DNA of 64,000 bases from Ascarosepion bandense (GCA_037127315.1 JBBBDQ010000225.1:2757001-2821000); one strand, 5' to 3'; positions 11,571 through 22,689 are shown, numbered from the stretch's first letter. Numbers and translations are program-made. The notes: generated by a model not told the origin, from the letters alone.

Positions 11571-12120
11571 ATTTGCGTGAGTATATATCTAATTATATTT
11601 ATGTCTTTATGCACTGTAATATGATTGTGTCTGCCATGACTTCATTCATTCAAGGCTAGTCATCTGACGAATTAGATCTTACATGTATCCAATATTGTAG
11701 CAGTTCAGTCAGTTTCGAAATCTAGCTTTAAAATTTAACAAACAAATCGATAAAATATATATATGCGTGCGTATATTAATCTGTATATGTGTCTGTTTGC
11801 CAGTGTATGTGTATACTCGTCTATTTGTCTATGCGTGGATGTTTGTGGGTTTCTTTTTCCTCGTTTAATATATGAATGACTTTCTAAATCTAATAATTTA
11901 TTAAACTTAGAATTTTTAAAATTCGCAATAAAAATAAAGTAAATCCAACAGTCAATAATTAATGCTGATCTCAATTTAATCAAATATTAATACTGATGCC
12001 CCATAAATTACTTTTGAGTCTTCTCACATGTTCTTAAAATTAGAAGTTACTTTATTCTGATTAGTCCACACAGTCTATGCAACAATGCCTGCCTGATTAA
12101 GTGGGTTTCGCTTGTTTTTA
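11571..12120. other. AT-rich interval without recognisable gene
   Basis: No frame with recognisable product on either strand and no clear repeat. It separates the LTR from the Penelope-like element. Short (ta)n and (gt)n runs occur at 11755-11800. Confidence 0.5.
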
Positions 12121-12158
12121 ACATTTAAAAACCCTTCAACTTAAAATAAACCTCATCA

Positions 12159-12186
12159 TTTGATAAGACACAAGAAGTGTCGAAAC
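12159..12186 (+). ncRNA. Hammerhead-like ribozyme motif, upstream side of PLE
   Basis: TTGATAA is followed by a perfect 5-bp stem (GACAC / GTGTC) closed by AAGAA, then GAAAC. This matches the hammerhead layout of CUGAUGA, stem II, GAAA, except that the first core box is degenerate (UUGAUAA for CUGAUGA). Such motifs sit in PLE terminal repeats. With this core the copy is probably inactive. Confidence 0.5.
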
Positions 12187-12329
12187 AAATGAACTACTTT
12201 TGTAGTGTTATTATAACACATTCGTGTATTAATTTCTGAATAAATATTATTAATTCTATTTTGTATTAAGCACATTTTTAAGAACAGTGTTTCTTTGGAT
12301 ACGGAATATTATTACAACTATACGTACCC

Positions 12330-12475
12330 TATATTTTTATATGTATATGTATATATATGTATACATAAGTATATATATATATATATGTATACATAAGTAT
12401 ATATATATATGTATATATATATATATGTATGCATAAGTATATATATATATGTATATATATATATGTATGCATAAG

Positions 12476-12551
<76 letters not shown>
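12330..12551. repeat. Compound microsatellite (TA)n/(TG)n
   Basis: (TA)n and (ATGTAT)n with several 'gtatgcataagtat' phrases lead into about 32 uninterrupted TG units (12487-12551). The His/Thr-rich and Tyr/Ile-rich frames across it are translations of the repeat and not genes. Confidence 0.95.
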
Positions 12552-12552
<1 letters not shown>

Positions 12553-13690
12553 ATAAAATTTCAAAAGAACTTAAAATCACACCACCTGGTAGACCCATAA
12601 TATCAGGCATTGATACCCTCACAGAACTTACATCTGGATACATAGACAATATCCTAAAACCAATTGCCTGACATACCTAGTTATATTAGAGACACTACTG
12701 ACTTTCTCAACAAATTACAAAACATTAATTTAGTCTTAGATGATAATATCCTAGTAACGATGGATGTTACGTCTCTGTACACGAACATTCCACATGTTGA
12801 AGGAGTATCAGCTTGCCATGAGTTCCTTAAAAGCAAACTATCTAACAACTAAATCACAGATATATGCCAATTAATAAATTTCATCTTAACACATAATAAT
12901 TTTAAATTCAACAACAAACACTATTTACAGATTAGTGGCACAGCAATGGGCACGAAAATGGCACCTAGTTATGTCAATATCTTTATGCATATTTTAGTAA
13001 AAGATACTAGACAGTTCACAATACAAACCATCACATTATTTTAGATACATTGATGATATTTTCTTAATATGGACTCATGGATTAGAAAAATTAAAAAACT
13101 TCTTTACTTTCTGCAACAATTTCCACAATGCAATCAAATTTCACATGGAACACTCATACACATCCGTCCCTTTCTTAGACGTCATGGTAAAATTAAATAA
13201 ACATACACTTTCCAGTTCCACCAGTCTATACAACAAACCCACAAACCAACATAAATTCCTACACTTTAACAGTTGTCATCCCCTCAAATTAAAAAAATCT
13301 ATCGTATACAGCTCATTTATTAGAATAAAACGCATATGCTCAGACCATCCAGATTTTCTAAACAACATTAACAACCTAACAAAACAGTTTCTAAAATGTA
13401 AATATCCAATAAAAATAATAAAGGAAGCACTAGATAAAACCATCCACATAGATCGTAGCACACTTCTCACATACAAAAAACGAAGAGATAACAACCGAAT
13501 TCCCATGGTTTTTAACCATACCCACACACTTATCAAAAATTTAAAAAATGATTACAGGAACCTCCAATCAAACAAAAACATCAAAGACATTTTCAATAAA
13601 CCACCCATAAATGCAAAGAAACAAACACCCAACCTGTCAACTATCCTCACATCTAACAAATATTTAATACAAACCTATCAGGGAATTTAA
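12551..13690 (+). pseudogene. Penelope-type reverse transcriptase (partial)
   Basis: Segments in order: [20 protein letters not shown] (12590-12650), [19 protein letters not shown] (12740-12800, catalytic Asp box), a [14 protein letters not shown] box (about 12938-12966), [11 protein letters not shown] near 13040-13072 (YIDD), then the connector region to 13690 with HMEHSYTSVPFLDVMV. Stops at about 12669 and 12850 and a frameshift near 13020 inactivate it. Typical PLE ORFs are one continuous RT-endonuclease protein. Confidence 0.8.
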
Positions 13691-14090
13691 AATGTGGGAA
13701 GCCTTTAATTTGTTTAATTTGTAAACATTTATTAACAGACAAGACATTCTCTGTACCCAACACCAAAATAAAATTACACCCACCAAATCTTACTTGTGAC
13801 AGCGAAAACATCATATACTTTCTCTTCTGCTCAATTTGTCCCAACAGTGGTTATATTGGCGAATCCGGTAATAGCTTTAGATTTCGCTTCAATAATCACA
13901 AAGTTAATATACGACAAAATAATGTATACTCCCCAATTGCAGCCCATTTTAATCAACCTGATCATACTTTAGAAAATTGCAAATGTTTACTAATAGACTC
14001 CAATTTTAGTTCTACACACACACGCAGAAAGAAAGAAAAATACTGGATTTTAAAATTAAATACACACAAGCTAGGGTTAGGGACTTAGGT
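13690..14090 (+). pseudogene. GIY-YIG endonuclease domain of PLE
   Basis: Continuing from the RT, the plus strand reads CGKPLICLICKHLLTDKTF, a Cys-rich linker, then ENIIYFLFC and SGYIGESGNSFRFRFNNH (about 13845-13900). That is the GIY-YIG core with its downstream Arg, followed by an ENCKCLLIDSNFSS segment and a C-terminal basic helix ending near 14088. This domain nicks target DNA for priming. It has no ATG of its own because it is the C-terminal part of the fused protein. Confidence 0.8.
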
Positions 14091-14393
14091 GTGTTGAATC
14101 TTTACAAATTAAATATTTCAATAGCAAAAAAAAAATTTATTTTCAGATATTCAAAAAATTTTTTATCTGAAACAAATTTATAAGTATTATTAAAGATAGA
14201 TTTAATTTACATTTACTAATATATATATTTTATTAAATAAAGTCTGTCGCTTTCGGCGTGGCTTGGTGGGAGACAGACTCTCTCCACGGACGTGCCGCGT
14301 GTTGTAAACAAAAGCACCACGTGATGTAAACAAAAAATATTCAGACGCTATCGTGAAATACGTTTCTAATTCAAATTTAAAAATCACTTGTTT

Positions 14394-14421
14394 CTGATGA
14401 AGGACGGAGGGCGGTCTGAAA
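14394..14421 (+). ncRNA. Hammerhead-like ribozyme motif, downstream side of PLE
   Basis: Intact CTGATGA box at 14394-14400, a helix II candidate (AGGAC / GGTCT, four of five pairs) with loop GGAGGGC, then GAAA at 14418-14421. This is the conserved hammerhead core in the right order and lies about 300 bp after the PLE endonuclease. I cannot find a convincing stem III and cleavage triplet downstream, so catalytic activity is uncertain. Confidence 0.5.
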
Positions 14422-14529
14422 TATAAAATACAATAATAAAAACAAACAAATACTGTCCCAAAAAAGTACATTTTTAAATTCAAAACTTTTAAATATTCTT
14501 TCCTATAAGACAGTATACGTGGATCATAA

Positions 14530-14661
14530 ATATGTTATATGTATGCATAAGTTATATATGTATGTATACATGCATGCATAAGTCTATATATATATATGTG
14601 TATATATACATGTATGCAGAAGTATATATATATATATGTGTATATATACATGTATGCATAA

Positions 14662-14698
<37 letters not shown>

Positions 14699-14730
14699 TA
14701 AGTATATATATATGTGTGTATACGTAAGTA
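14530..14730. repeat. Compound (TA)n microsatellite with 'gcataagtat' phrases
   Basis: (TA)n with repeated tatatacatgtatgcata-like blocks at about 14570, 14610 and 14650, and a final tgtgtgtatacgtaagtat. Same phrase family as the other three tracts. Confidence 0.95.
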
Positions 14731-14864
14731 TCCGAGTGAGTACAGAACGAAGAAAGAATTTTTCCCAACATCCAAACATATTTATTATAAATTATATTTC
14801 AGAACATGTACATAATGTTTTTATATATGTAAAAACATATAAAAACATAATGTCAGTCAATTAA

Positions 14865-15152
14865 GTGCCATACGCGATACACGCTTGGGCGATCATGTCT
14901 CTTTCGAGACATGACTGACTGGGCAGAAGATTATCCCGCAGTAGGTTGCCATTGCTTTCTGCGGTAGACTGGTTGCCGGCCAAGGCTATAGAACCCAATC
15001 CGTCCTGCTATTTAACCCATAACTGGAAGGAAGAGACGGATTAATACCTTTCCCAAGGGTATTTGCGCGTAAGTGAATACAATGGATTCAACTGGAATTC
15101 GAACTCGGCTCGCCAGTTTCTAATTCCGAGCCGATATCCACTGTACCACAAC
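14865..15152 (-). mobile_element. tRNA-derived SINE
   Basis: On the minus strand a pol III A-box-like TGGTACAGTGGATA (15148-15135) is followed, about 30 nt later, by a B-box-like GAGTTCGAATTCC (15106-15094), the spacing of a tRNA-derived promoter. The body runs down to about 14865 with hairpin-rich sequence (tctttcgaga). A degenerate relative lies at 40170-40335 in the same orientation. Tail and target duplication were not resolved. Confidence 0.65.
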
Positions 15153-15189
15153 GCACATCAATGTACATGTTCTAAAATATAATTTATAA

Positions 15190-15210
15190 TAGATAGACAT
15201 GTATACGTAA

Positions 15211-15244
<34 letters not shown>

Positions 15245-15331
15245 GCATGCATAAGTATATGTATGTATATATATGTATATATACATGTATGCATAAGTAT
15301 ATATGTATGTATATATACATATATGCATAAG

Positions 15332-15364
<33 letters not shown>

Positions 15365-15571
15365 ATGTATAAGTATATATATATATGTATATATGTATGC
15401 ATGCATAAGTATACATGTATACGTAATATATATATATACTTACGTATATATATGTATATATATACTTATGTATATATATATACTTACGTATACCTGTATA
15501 CGTAAGTATACTTACGTATACATGTAAGTATATATATACTTACATATACATGTAACTTACGTATACATGTA

Positions 15572-15617
<46 letters not shown>

Positions 15618-15623
15618 CATAAG

Positions 15624-15660
<37 letters not shown>
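15190..15660. repeat. Compound microsatellite with orientation switch and (GATA)n end
   Basis: (TA)n blocks with 'gcataagtat' on the left half; from about 15425 the same phrase appears as its complement (atacttac), making a strongly self-complementary region at about 15420-15570. It ends in (GATA)n at 15624-15672, which abuts the foldback. Confidence 0.9.
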
Positions 15661-15667
<7 letters not shown>

Positions 15668-15672
<5 letters not shown>

Positions 15673-15802
15673 GTGTGAGTTTGTAACCCTGGGTTTCACG
15701 CGCTTGCGATCGTCAGACAAACTGATTAATTTTAAAAAAATTAATCAGTTTGTCTTACGATAGCAAGATCGTGAAACCCATGGTTACAAACTCACACTTA
15801 TC
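15668..15802. repeat. 135-bp foldback (inverted repeat) element
   Basis: Two arms of about 65 bp (15668-15733 and 15738-15802) are reverse complements with about six mismatches and a 4-nt A-loop. Outer ends read gataggtgtgag and ctcacacttatc. There is no coding capacity. The arms could be a foldback MITE; the left end merges with the GATA tract. Confidence 0.85.
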
Positions 15803-15894
15803 TACATGAATATCTCTGCTCTATCACTGATATTGAGCGCTTTTAAATAAGAACTACGCATATATAATATACAAATAATATAATATATATAACA

Positions 15895-15897
15895 AAT

Positions 15898-15936
<39 letters not shown>

Positions 15937-16415
15937 ATATTTATAATTATATACATACTCTTTTCACACACACACACACATAAATATATATATATGTATA
16001 TATACATGCATGCATAAATATATATGTGTATATATACATGTATGCATAAGTATCTATATATATATATGTATATATACATGTAAGCATAATTATATATATG
16101 TAGGTATATATATACATGTATGCATAAGTATATATATGTATATATATGTATGTATGCATAAGTATATATGTATGAATATATGTATGTATGTATGCACAAG
16201 TATATATATATATGCATATATATGTATGTATGCACAAGTATATATATATGCATATATATATGTATGTATGCACAAGTATATATATATGCATATATATATG
16301 TATGTATGCACAAGTATATATATATATGCATATATATATGTATGCATAAGTATATATGTATATGTATGCATAAGTATATATGTATATATATATGTATGCA
16401 TAAGTATATATATAT

Positions 16416-16471
<56 letters not shown>

Positions 16472-16500
16472 TAAGTATATATATATATATTTTTTTTTTT
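15895..16500. repeat. Compound (TA)n microsatellite, longest tract
   Basis: About 600 bp of (TA)n, (CA)n and repeated 'tatgtatgcacaagtat' or 'gcataagtat' blocks of roughly 35-40 bp, with at least ten phrase copies, ending in a T-run at 16490-16501. Long Tyr/Ile frames on both strands are artefacts of the repeat. Confidence 0.95.
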
Positions 16501-16544
16501 TAATCATATCACACCGAGCAAGGCGGTAACGCCACTGATGTGCA

Positions 16545-16811
16545 GGGGGCTACGTAAAATTGAAAAGATTGGAAAAGAGAAAACCGGAAACCACATCCTA
16601 AACAGGGAACAAGGGATGAGCCTCTTAACCTGTTCAATAGACATGGGTGGAGTGTGAACCGGGCGATAGATAGATCTATCTACTCCAATTGAAAAAACAA
16701 ACAAAGTGAGAAGATTGGTAAAGAGAAAGCCGGAAACCACATCCTAAACAGGGAACAAGATTGGCCTCTTAACCTGTTCAATAGACGTGGGTGGAGTGTG
16801 AACCGGGTATA
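16545..16811. repeat. Two-copy tandem duplication, period about 146 bp
   Basis: Units at about 16557-16670 and 16706-16811 share agattgg-aaagagaaa, ccggaaaccacatcctaaac, agggaacaag, cctcttaacctgttcaatag and gggtggagtgtgaaccgggt with few differences. No gene is seen in either unit. Confidence 0.85.
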
Positions 16812-18430
16812 GTAAAATAGTTACTGACCGAAAATGTGAAAACAGAACTTAATCGGTGCTTTAAAACCATACAGAGTTATCTGGATAAAATCGGGTTCTG
16901 CTAAACCTAAAAGTATTTCCGCAATTTATTTCATTATAAAAAATATCAAGGTATTATGCGCAATCCGTAATTTTGAAAAAGTGAAGTTTAGTTGCTACGC
17001 AAAGTTAAAAACAAAAAAAACAAAAACAAAAAAAACTGTGGGGCTTGATACATTGACACCCACACACACACACACCGACACACATGGTCACTCAGCTTTC
17101 ACGTGATAACTTAGTTCTCGCTTAAACGATGCCAATAAAAGGGGGAACATCACGTGGTACGCTAGTTAGGATTTTGTCCCGGAGAAGAGCAGACATGTTT
17201 CTCTAACTCACAAAAACACACGCGCACTAATTGCGGGTAGCAATTAGGGGCGCAATTTTTTATTTCTCACCATGGAAAGATCTTCTCTTTCCTTAATTTT
17301 ATGCATGCTGTCAACCCTATGTAACCTCTGTTAATATATTGTTTTTCTTGTTACTTTCGCCTTTTCGTTCTTTCTTATTTCCTGCTTTAAATCATGACCC
17401 TATGTTTACGTCGAGTCGACTCGTAAACTTAAATAAGTAATGGACGCTTCGTCCACTACAAAACTATAGTTTCAATTTTCAAATTTAAAAAGTGGGTGGG
17501 CGACAAACGATATTCATTTAAAAAAGATAAAGTAAAAAAGTAAAACCACACACACGAAACACTTTTCCCATGCATTTCTGTATATTAGTGGTGAAAAAAA
17601 AAAAAAAAATTAAATTGTTCATTTCAGTAGAAAGCTACTACTATTTTATTTTTTTAGGAAACAATATAGACTCTGTAGAGACTGGTTTTGAATAAAAAAA
17701 AAATTAATTTAAAAGACTACTTAATTTTTACAATTGATAAGCGATAAGTTTCTTCCTTTGTTTTTCTTTTAAGTTTTATCTTTTTTGAAAATATGAGACA
17801 ACGGATAAATCATCATAAACCTCGTTACAAAAAATTTAACTTAAAAATTGTCAAACATTTCCTCATGCTATTTAAATTACTAAATATGATGCCAGATAAA
17901 AATAGTTCAATAGTTTAAAAGATGTTAAAACATTTAAAAGTTATCTTTATTAATTTCATTTATGAATAATTGAGGTGTAAACAAAACAAAACAAAATTCA
18001 GTCATCAATGACTGAAAATTTAAAAAAATCCTAATCTTAAATTAGATTTAGAATAGATTAAAGGAGACAAAAATAAAAATAAACATTAAGCTACAAATCA
18101 ACAAAGAGAAAAGTAACTACAACTAATAACCAGTCTTTTAGATTTTGTCTTTCATAAAAACAAAAAACTTTTCTGTTCTAAGTTCTGATGACATTTTTTA
18201 AAACAACGGAAATTTTCGCCACAATTTGAAATTCAAATAAAGAAGTAATCAAATGCAACTGTTGCTCGTGCAGTTCATGAGTTAAAACTTTGTTTGCCTA
18301 CTTGCAACTTCGGTCTTTTAAAAAATTAAATTCAATGCCAAAGAAAATTTTTCAAAGAGAATCCAATTAATAATGACACATAGATACCTGCATTAAAGCA
18401 AAATATCTAATAGAGTGGCTGTTCAAGACA
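16812..18430. other. AT-rich intergenic sequence
   Basis: No recognisable coding frame. It contains A-rich simple sequence at 17005-17036, a short CA run at 17061-17075 and several poly-A/T runs. Nothing else could be supported. Confidence 0.6.
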
Positions 18431-19420
18431 AATTTTATTTTACAATTTGATGAGATTGAATCAGATCTAAAATTCATCTTTAAATAAATCTTTTAACATG
18501 CCAAACAATATCAAACACCTTTGAGATATTCAATGCAAAATACTGAGCTTCACCATTCTTATCTAAATTTTGATGAACACTTTCAGCAATAACTTTAACA
18601 CAGCAGTTTACCTAGAGAAGTGAAAGCCACATTGCTTATCTGAAAGAAGACCATGCAAGAGGAGACGCTTAAACAATTTAGAGTTGATTAAAACCTCTAG
18701 TACTTTGCTTAAAGGTGGTAGAGGCTAATAGATCAATTGAAAGATTAGATGGTTTGCCTTAGTTCTTAGATTGGAACTATAAAAGAGATTTCCAGAAAGC
18801 AAGAAGCAGCAAGGCATTTATTGTAGAGTTTAAATAGAACAAGAGCACATTTCTTAAGTACTATTGCAGGGATATCATCGTCTACATGCTTTGTGGGGAT
18901 CCAGTTTAGAGATAACAGTAGAAATCATGGACAGAGTTATAGGCATATCACACAGAGACTTAATTCTAAATGGAAGTCAGACAAAAATACTCCAAAGTCC
19001 AGAGTAGAATAGAAAGAGAATTTACAAACAAAAAGAAAAGATAACAACTCAAATTGAGTGAAGAGATGAGGGATAGAAGTCTTCTTATTTAACACACTTC
19101 TGAAATCTAGTCTTAAGTGGCATCCACCTTGACCAAAGGGAGACAGGTAAGTAAAGGAGTGGATGAGGTTTTTATTTGGAGACCAAGCATCAATAAACCA
19201 GAATCATTATTTTTAGATGCTGGTTGATATTTACTTGCTTGGGATTGGAAAATCAATTCTAGTCCACCCTTAGTAGGTGATGGACTTGTCTGTCATGTCA
19301 TGCCAATGCTATGTTGGGTAGAGGAGTTGGTAGGTGAAAGAGCTGATCTATGAAATTGACATTGAAGTTGCCCAAAATGTCACTTAACTACTAACCCAGG
19401 TGAGCAGGAAAACCCGAATT
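18430..19420 (-). mobile_element. Degenerate non-LTR retrotransposon (endonuclease and RT traces)
   Basis: On the minus strand, near 19380-19345, DILGNFNVN resembles the GDFN box of AP-type endonucleases. Between about 18800 and 18500, in several frames, RT landmarks appear: a YRPISLLPPLSKVLE-like stretch near 18740-18700, SDKQCGFH near 18645, and ISKVFDIVWH near 18530-18500. These match jockey/CR1-type LINE RTs. The copy is ancient, with stops and shifts every few tens of codons. Confidence 0.55.
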
Positions 19421-19792
19421 AAGCACATAAGAGAAACAGGGTTCATGTTCTTATTTCTCGATATGGTGTTTGCCTTTCATTTTTGTGAGTATGCAGCAGA
19501 ACCCTTCCCACCTTCTGGTGCATACCAATGAGATCAAGAACTGAAATGCCACACGAGATAATCACTAGCCAGTTGGTGGAAAGCTTTGGCAAGGGTCATG
19601 TTGTATGTTTACAAGTGGAAGAGGTAAGAAACAAATCAAGTAAAATCTTGATCAGAATTATTAGGGAAAAGAGTAGGGAAATCTAGTTAACAATGGAAAA
19701 ATTGAAAGTCTTGGAACATCATGAACATTAGAATGTTTTTAAGCCACTTCACATGATGAGAATTAAAACCACCAGAAACAAAGATGTTTGCA

Positions 19793-19795
<3 letters not shown>

Positions 19796-19828
<33 letters not shown>
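19796..19828. repeat. (GA)n microsatellite
   Basis: About 16 uninterrupted ag units inside otherwise unique AT-rich sequence. Confidence 0.95.
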
Positions 19829-19830
<2 letters not shown>

Positions 19831-21065
19831 CTATACAGTCTATGAGAAAATTTATAACTAATAGAGTGCAATAAAGTTGAAAGTATACAAAACAAATCAT
19901 TCAGTGACTTAAGAGACGATTCCCTTGCCAATAGCCATTAAATGATTTTCCTGGATGTAAACACCAAGGCCATGCATATGTATCTTACAGTCTTTGACAG
20001 AATAGACAGCCTGGAACAGAGATTCATTGATAGTAATAGAAAAGTTTAAATTATTTTCACAAAGCACTAACATACTTGGTGAATTATACAGTACAGAAAT
20101 TGGTACAAATACCATGTATATTGGAGAAATAAAGTTTGGGAGAGGTAGGTAATTTCTTGTTTACTGGTTTACTCTTATATTTCTTTTAATCATAACTGTC
20201 ATGAAATTTTAATTTTTAAGGAAAAAGAATTATCACTGTACATCCTCTATGGTAGTACAAACTGGCTGGAAAGTGGCTAAGACTAAAGTTTTAATGAACC
20301 TCAAAGTTGCCCACTGGAAGTACATGCAGGGACACCTATCCATGTATGACATGGCACTGCAAATACCCTGACTGTTGTAAAACCAAATATCAGGAACAAT
20401 AAAATATAACACAGTTAAATATATGTTGTATAATATATTATCCATAATATAATATCCATTTTTTAAAATTCTCACAGACCAGGATACAGCAGGATTGGGT
20501 GGGTAACAAATTACTGTTTACACGTGTATTGTTTAGCAGCTATGTTGCTGTTCTTTTTTACCCCTTTCTAACACTGACATTATGCAACTGTTGACCAAAG
20601 CAGCTTTTCTAAGCACTACCAAAGAGTTTGGGCTTCTTGCTACCAGTCAGGATGCAGGAACCAAAAAACTGCAACTTAAAATGAGCTGTCACAGCCACTG
20701 ATCAGTCAGATCCCCAAAAAGTTAAGACAGTTACACCATTAAGGTCATCGAAAAAGATTTGCATTTGTTTGCATCTATTAAATTGAAAAGTAATATTTGT
20801 ACTGATAATTAAAATTGTCCCAAATTTCAAATTCAAATCTGGTATTATTTGAATAGTAAGCATTATTCATTGTAAAAATAATGTTACCAGATATAACATC
20901 AAATGATCACCAGGCACAAGGAACTCTGAATAAAGCATTTTCTTTTTTTTTGAGTTGTTTTAAAACTATTTAATAAATGAACAAAGATATATTTGAGGGA
21001 TTTTCAAACTAGTTTTTACGAGTGTTAGCATACTTTTGTTTATGAAAATTTTATTTTATACTGAC
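19829..21065. other. Non-coding interval 3' (minus sense) of the APC1 exon
   Basis: No frame with a recognisable product. If the exon at 21066-21384 is spliced to something in minus-strand order, the partner exon would have to lie in this direction, but no APC1 sequence is visible between here and position 1. Confidence 0.5.
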
Positions 21066-21384
21066 CAGGGAGATCCAAGTTGGTTTGTTCAGGGAGCTCA
21101 GAAGTATTAGAATGAGAAAGTAGGAAACTGCAGCACATGGCCTGGATAACTGGAGACTCAACAGTAAATGTCTTTAGGACTTGTTTAGCCTCTTGTCGTG
21201 TTCCCACACTCCAGATAACAGTGTTACCAGATACATACAGCTCCTCCTCTACTGCTCCACAAACATCAGTGGCTGGTCTGCAGTGTAGTGTCCACTGCTC
21301 CTTTGGGCTCTGTTCACTGATTGAAATGTCACGGAAAGATCGTAACAAGGGCAGCCCATGGTCAGCATGGTGACTTCTTTGTAC
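21066..21384 (-). CDS. ANAPC1: APC1 upstream exon (N-terminal region), misplaced
   Basis: The 319-nt exon encodes about 106 residues, including LRSFRDISISEQSPKEQWTL, EEELYVSGNTVIWSVGTRQE and TFTVESPVIQAMCCSF. These match the beginning of the N-terminal beta-propeller of animal APC1, the scaffold subunit of the anaphase-promoting complex/cyclosome (human residues about 45-135). Acceptor: a pyrimidine-rich tract and cttcag just above 21384. Donor: CCTG|gtcagt at 21066/21065. It starts in phase 0 and ends in phase 1. The large APC1 exon at 45184-50594 starts in the matching phase and encodes the next residues, but lies upstream on this strand rather than downstream. The first exon with the start codon was not found. 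Confidence 0.85.
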
Positions 21385-22561
21385 CTGAAGAAAGCAATTA
21401 CAGAGTCAAAGTGAAGATAATTATACACAATCTCCATGTATTATTTAAATAAAATCAATATTATCTAATTGGAAATGATTACTGTAATAATAATTACTGT
21501 AATAATGTAAAATGAGAAATGAATTTTAGCCAAGACTGCTTCTATCACTTTCACACGAATCATTCTAAGAATGAAATAACTCTCCTTGCAATCTCAGAAA
21601 GAGTGAGTCTTCAAATTTAATGTCCTGGTTTGGGTTGATGATGGGATGCTACAAATGTTTCAATTAAAATTATATTTATTCTGAAAACAGGTAATTTCTT
21701 GAAAGAAAAAAAATCCCCATAGTAGTGGCAAGCTTTTAGTAAATGGAGGAAACACACATACAAATAAAATTAAGACTTTCTTATTAAACCGGTGAATGAA
21801 GCTAAAATGAAATATGTTGGGTGACAGATTAAATTTAGATATAAAAAAAAGAAAAGAAAATACAGAAGAAAGAACTAATTTTGCAAAAAATATAATTTTT
21901 TTTCTGTCAATTTTTTTATTAAATATCTTGAATGAACCATAAACAACAATTATGCTTTCTGTTTATCATAAATAAAATTGAAAATACAAGGGAGAATTAA
22001 AAAATGAGAGCCCCAAACATTTAGTCATGACATGAAGCAAGAAACTGTAAATAAAAATGTTTAATGAGACATTAAAACATTTTGATTGTGAGTAGTCAAA
22101 ATGTATTCTTTATATAGAAATTGAATTCATAGACCCCCCCCGCCCCCAACGCTTAAGAGAGTTAGTCTAAATAGAAAAATAAAAACATTTCTATGTAAAA
22201 TATTTCCTAAACATTTTAATGGTGTTTTTATGAGGATACTAGAAAATATAAATGATAAAAAGATTTTGAGGTGGTTTTTAATTTTTCAGAGTGATTAAAG
22301 TTATCTGGAGCCCTTAATTCTTCGGCACACAAGGATGACAGCAAAAAAAAGAGTGAGTATATTGTATTCCACTGTCTAATAATTACAAGTTTAATTCTCA
22401 AGAAATAAAGCTTCTAAAATCTAATTACATGGTTTGGCCAATTCTGAGTGGAAAATGTTTCTTTCAAAATTCCCCTGACTCTGGACAGTCAAGTTTCATC
22501 AAGATCAACTTTCTGCAAACCATAGTTGATGAAAATTATAAGCAAACTGGATGAGAATTGG
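21385..22561. other. Non-coding interval
   Basis: AT-rich, with a C-run at 22134-22147. No gene recognised. An expected first APC1 exon (short, start codon) could be anywhere upstream in minus sense and was not identified. Confidence 0.5.
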
Positions 22562-22565
22562 TTAA

Positions 22566-22636
22566 CCCCATAACACGGTCGTGGGGTATCTGATACCGAC
22601 ACTCTTTGTTTCATTGATCAAGACCGTGTTGTAGGG
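22566..22636. mobile_element. 71-bp piggyBac-like MITE flanked by TTAA
   Basis: TTAA at 22562-22565 and again at 22637-22640 flank a 71-bp segment. Its ends, CCCCATAACACGGTC on the left and the complement of GACCGTGTTGTAGGG on the right, are inverted repeats of 15 bp with three mismatches. TTAA target duplication plus CCC-starting terminal repeats is the piggyBac signature. It also holds an inner palindrome, ggtatctgatacc. There is no coding room, so it would be mobilised in trans. Confidence 0.65.
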
Positions 22637-22689
22637 TTAAATAGTTTAATTCAACTAACACTTATCATAAAACATCACAATGAGCCCAG

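Larger units (their letters stand above)
12140..14430 (+). mobile_element. Penelope-like element (PLE), 5' truncated, with GIY-YIG endonuclease
   Basis: A Penelope-type RT (12551-13690) is followed by a GIY-YIG endonuclease (about 13690-14090), the domain order that defines endonuclease-positive PLEs. Hammerhead-like motifs flank it at 12159-12186 and 14394-14421, as known for PLE terminal repeats. The RT begins abruptly at the end of a (TG)n tract (12487-12551), so the N-terminal half is missing. Frames are interrupted at about 12670, 12852 and 13045. Confidence 0.85.

Noticed and set aside
12318..16507. Long Tyr/Ile/His/Thr-rich open frames on both strands
   Set aside because: They are translations of (TA)n, (TG)n and related microsatellites, which lack stops in some frames.
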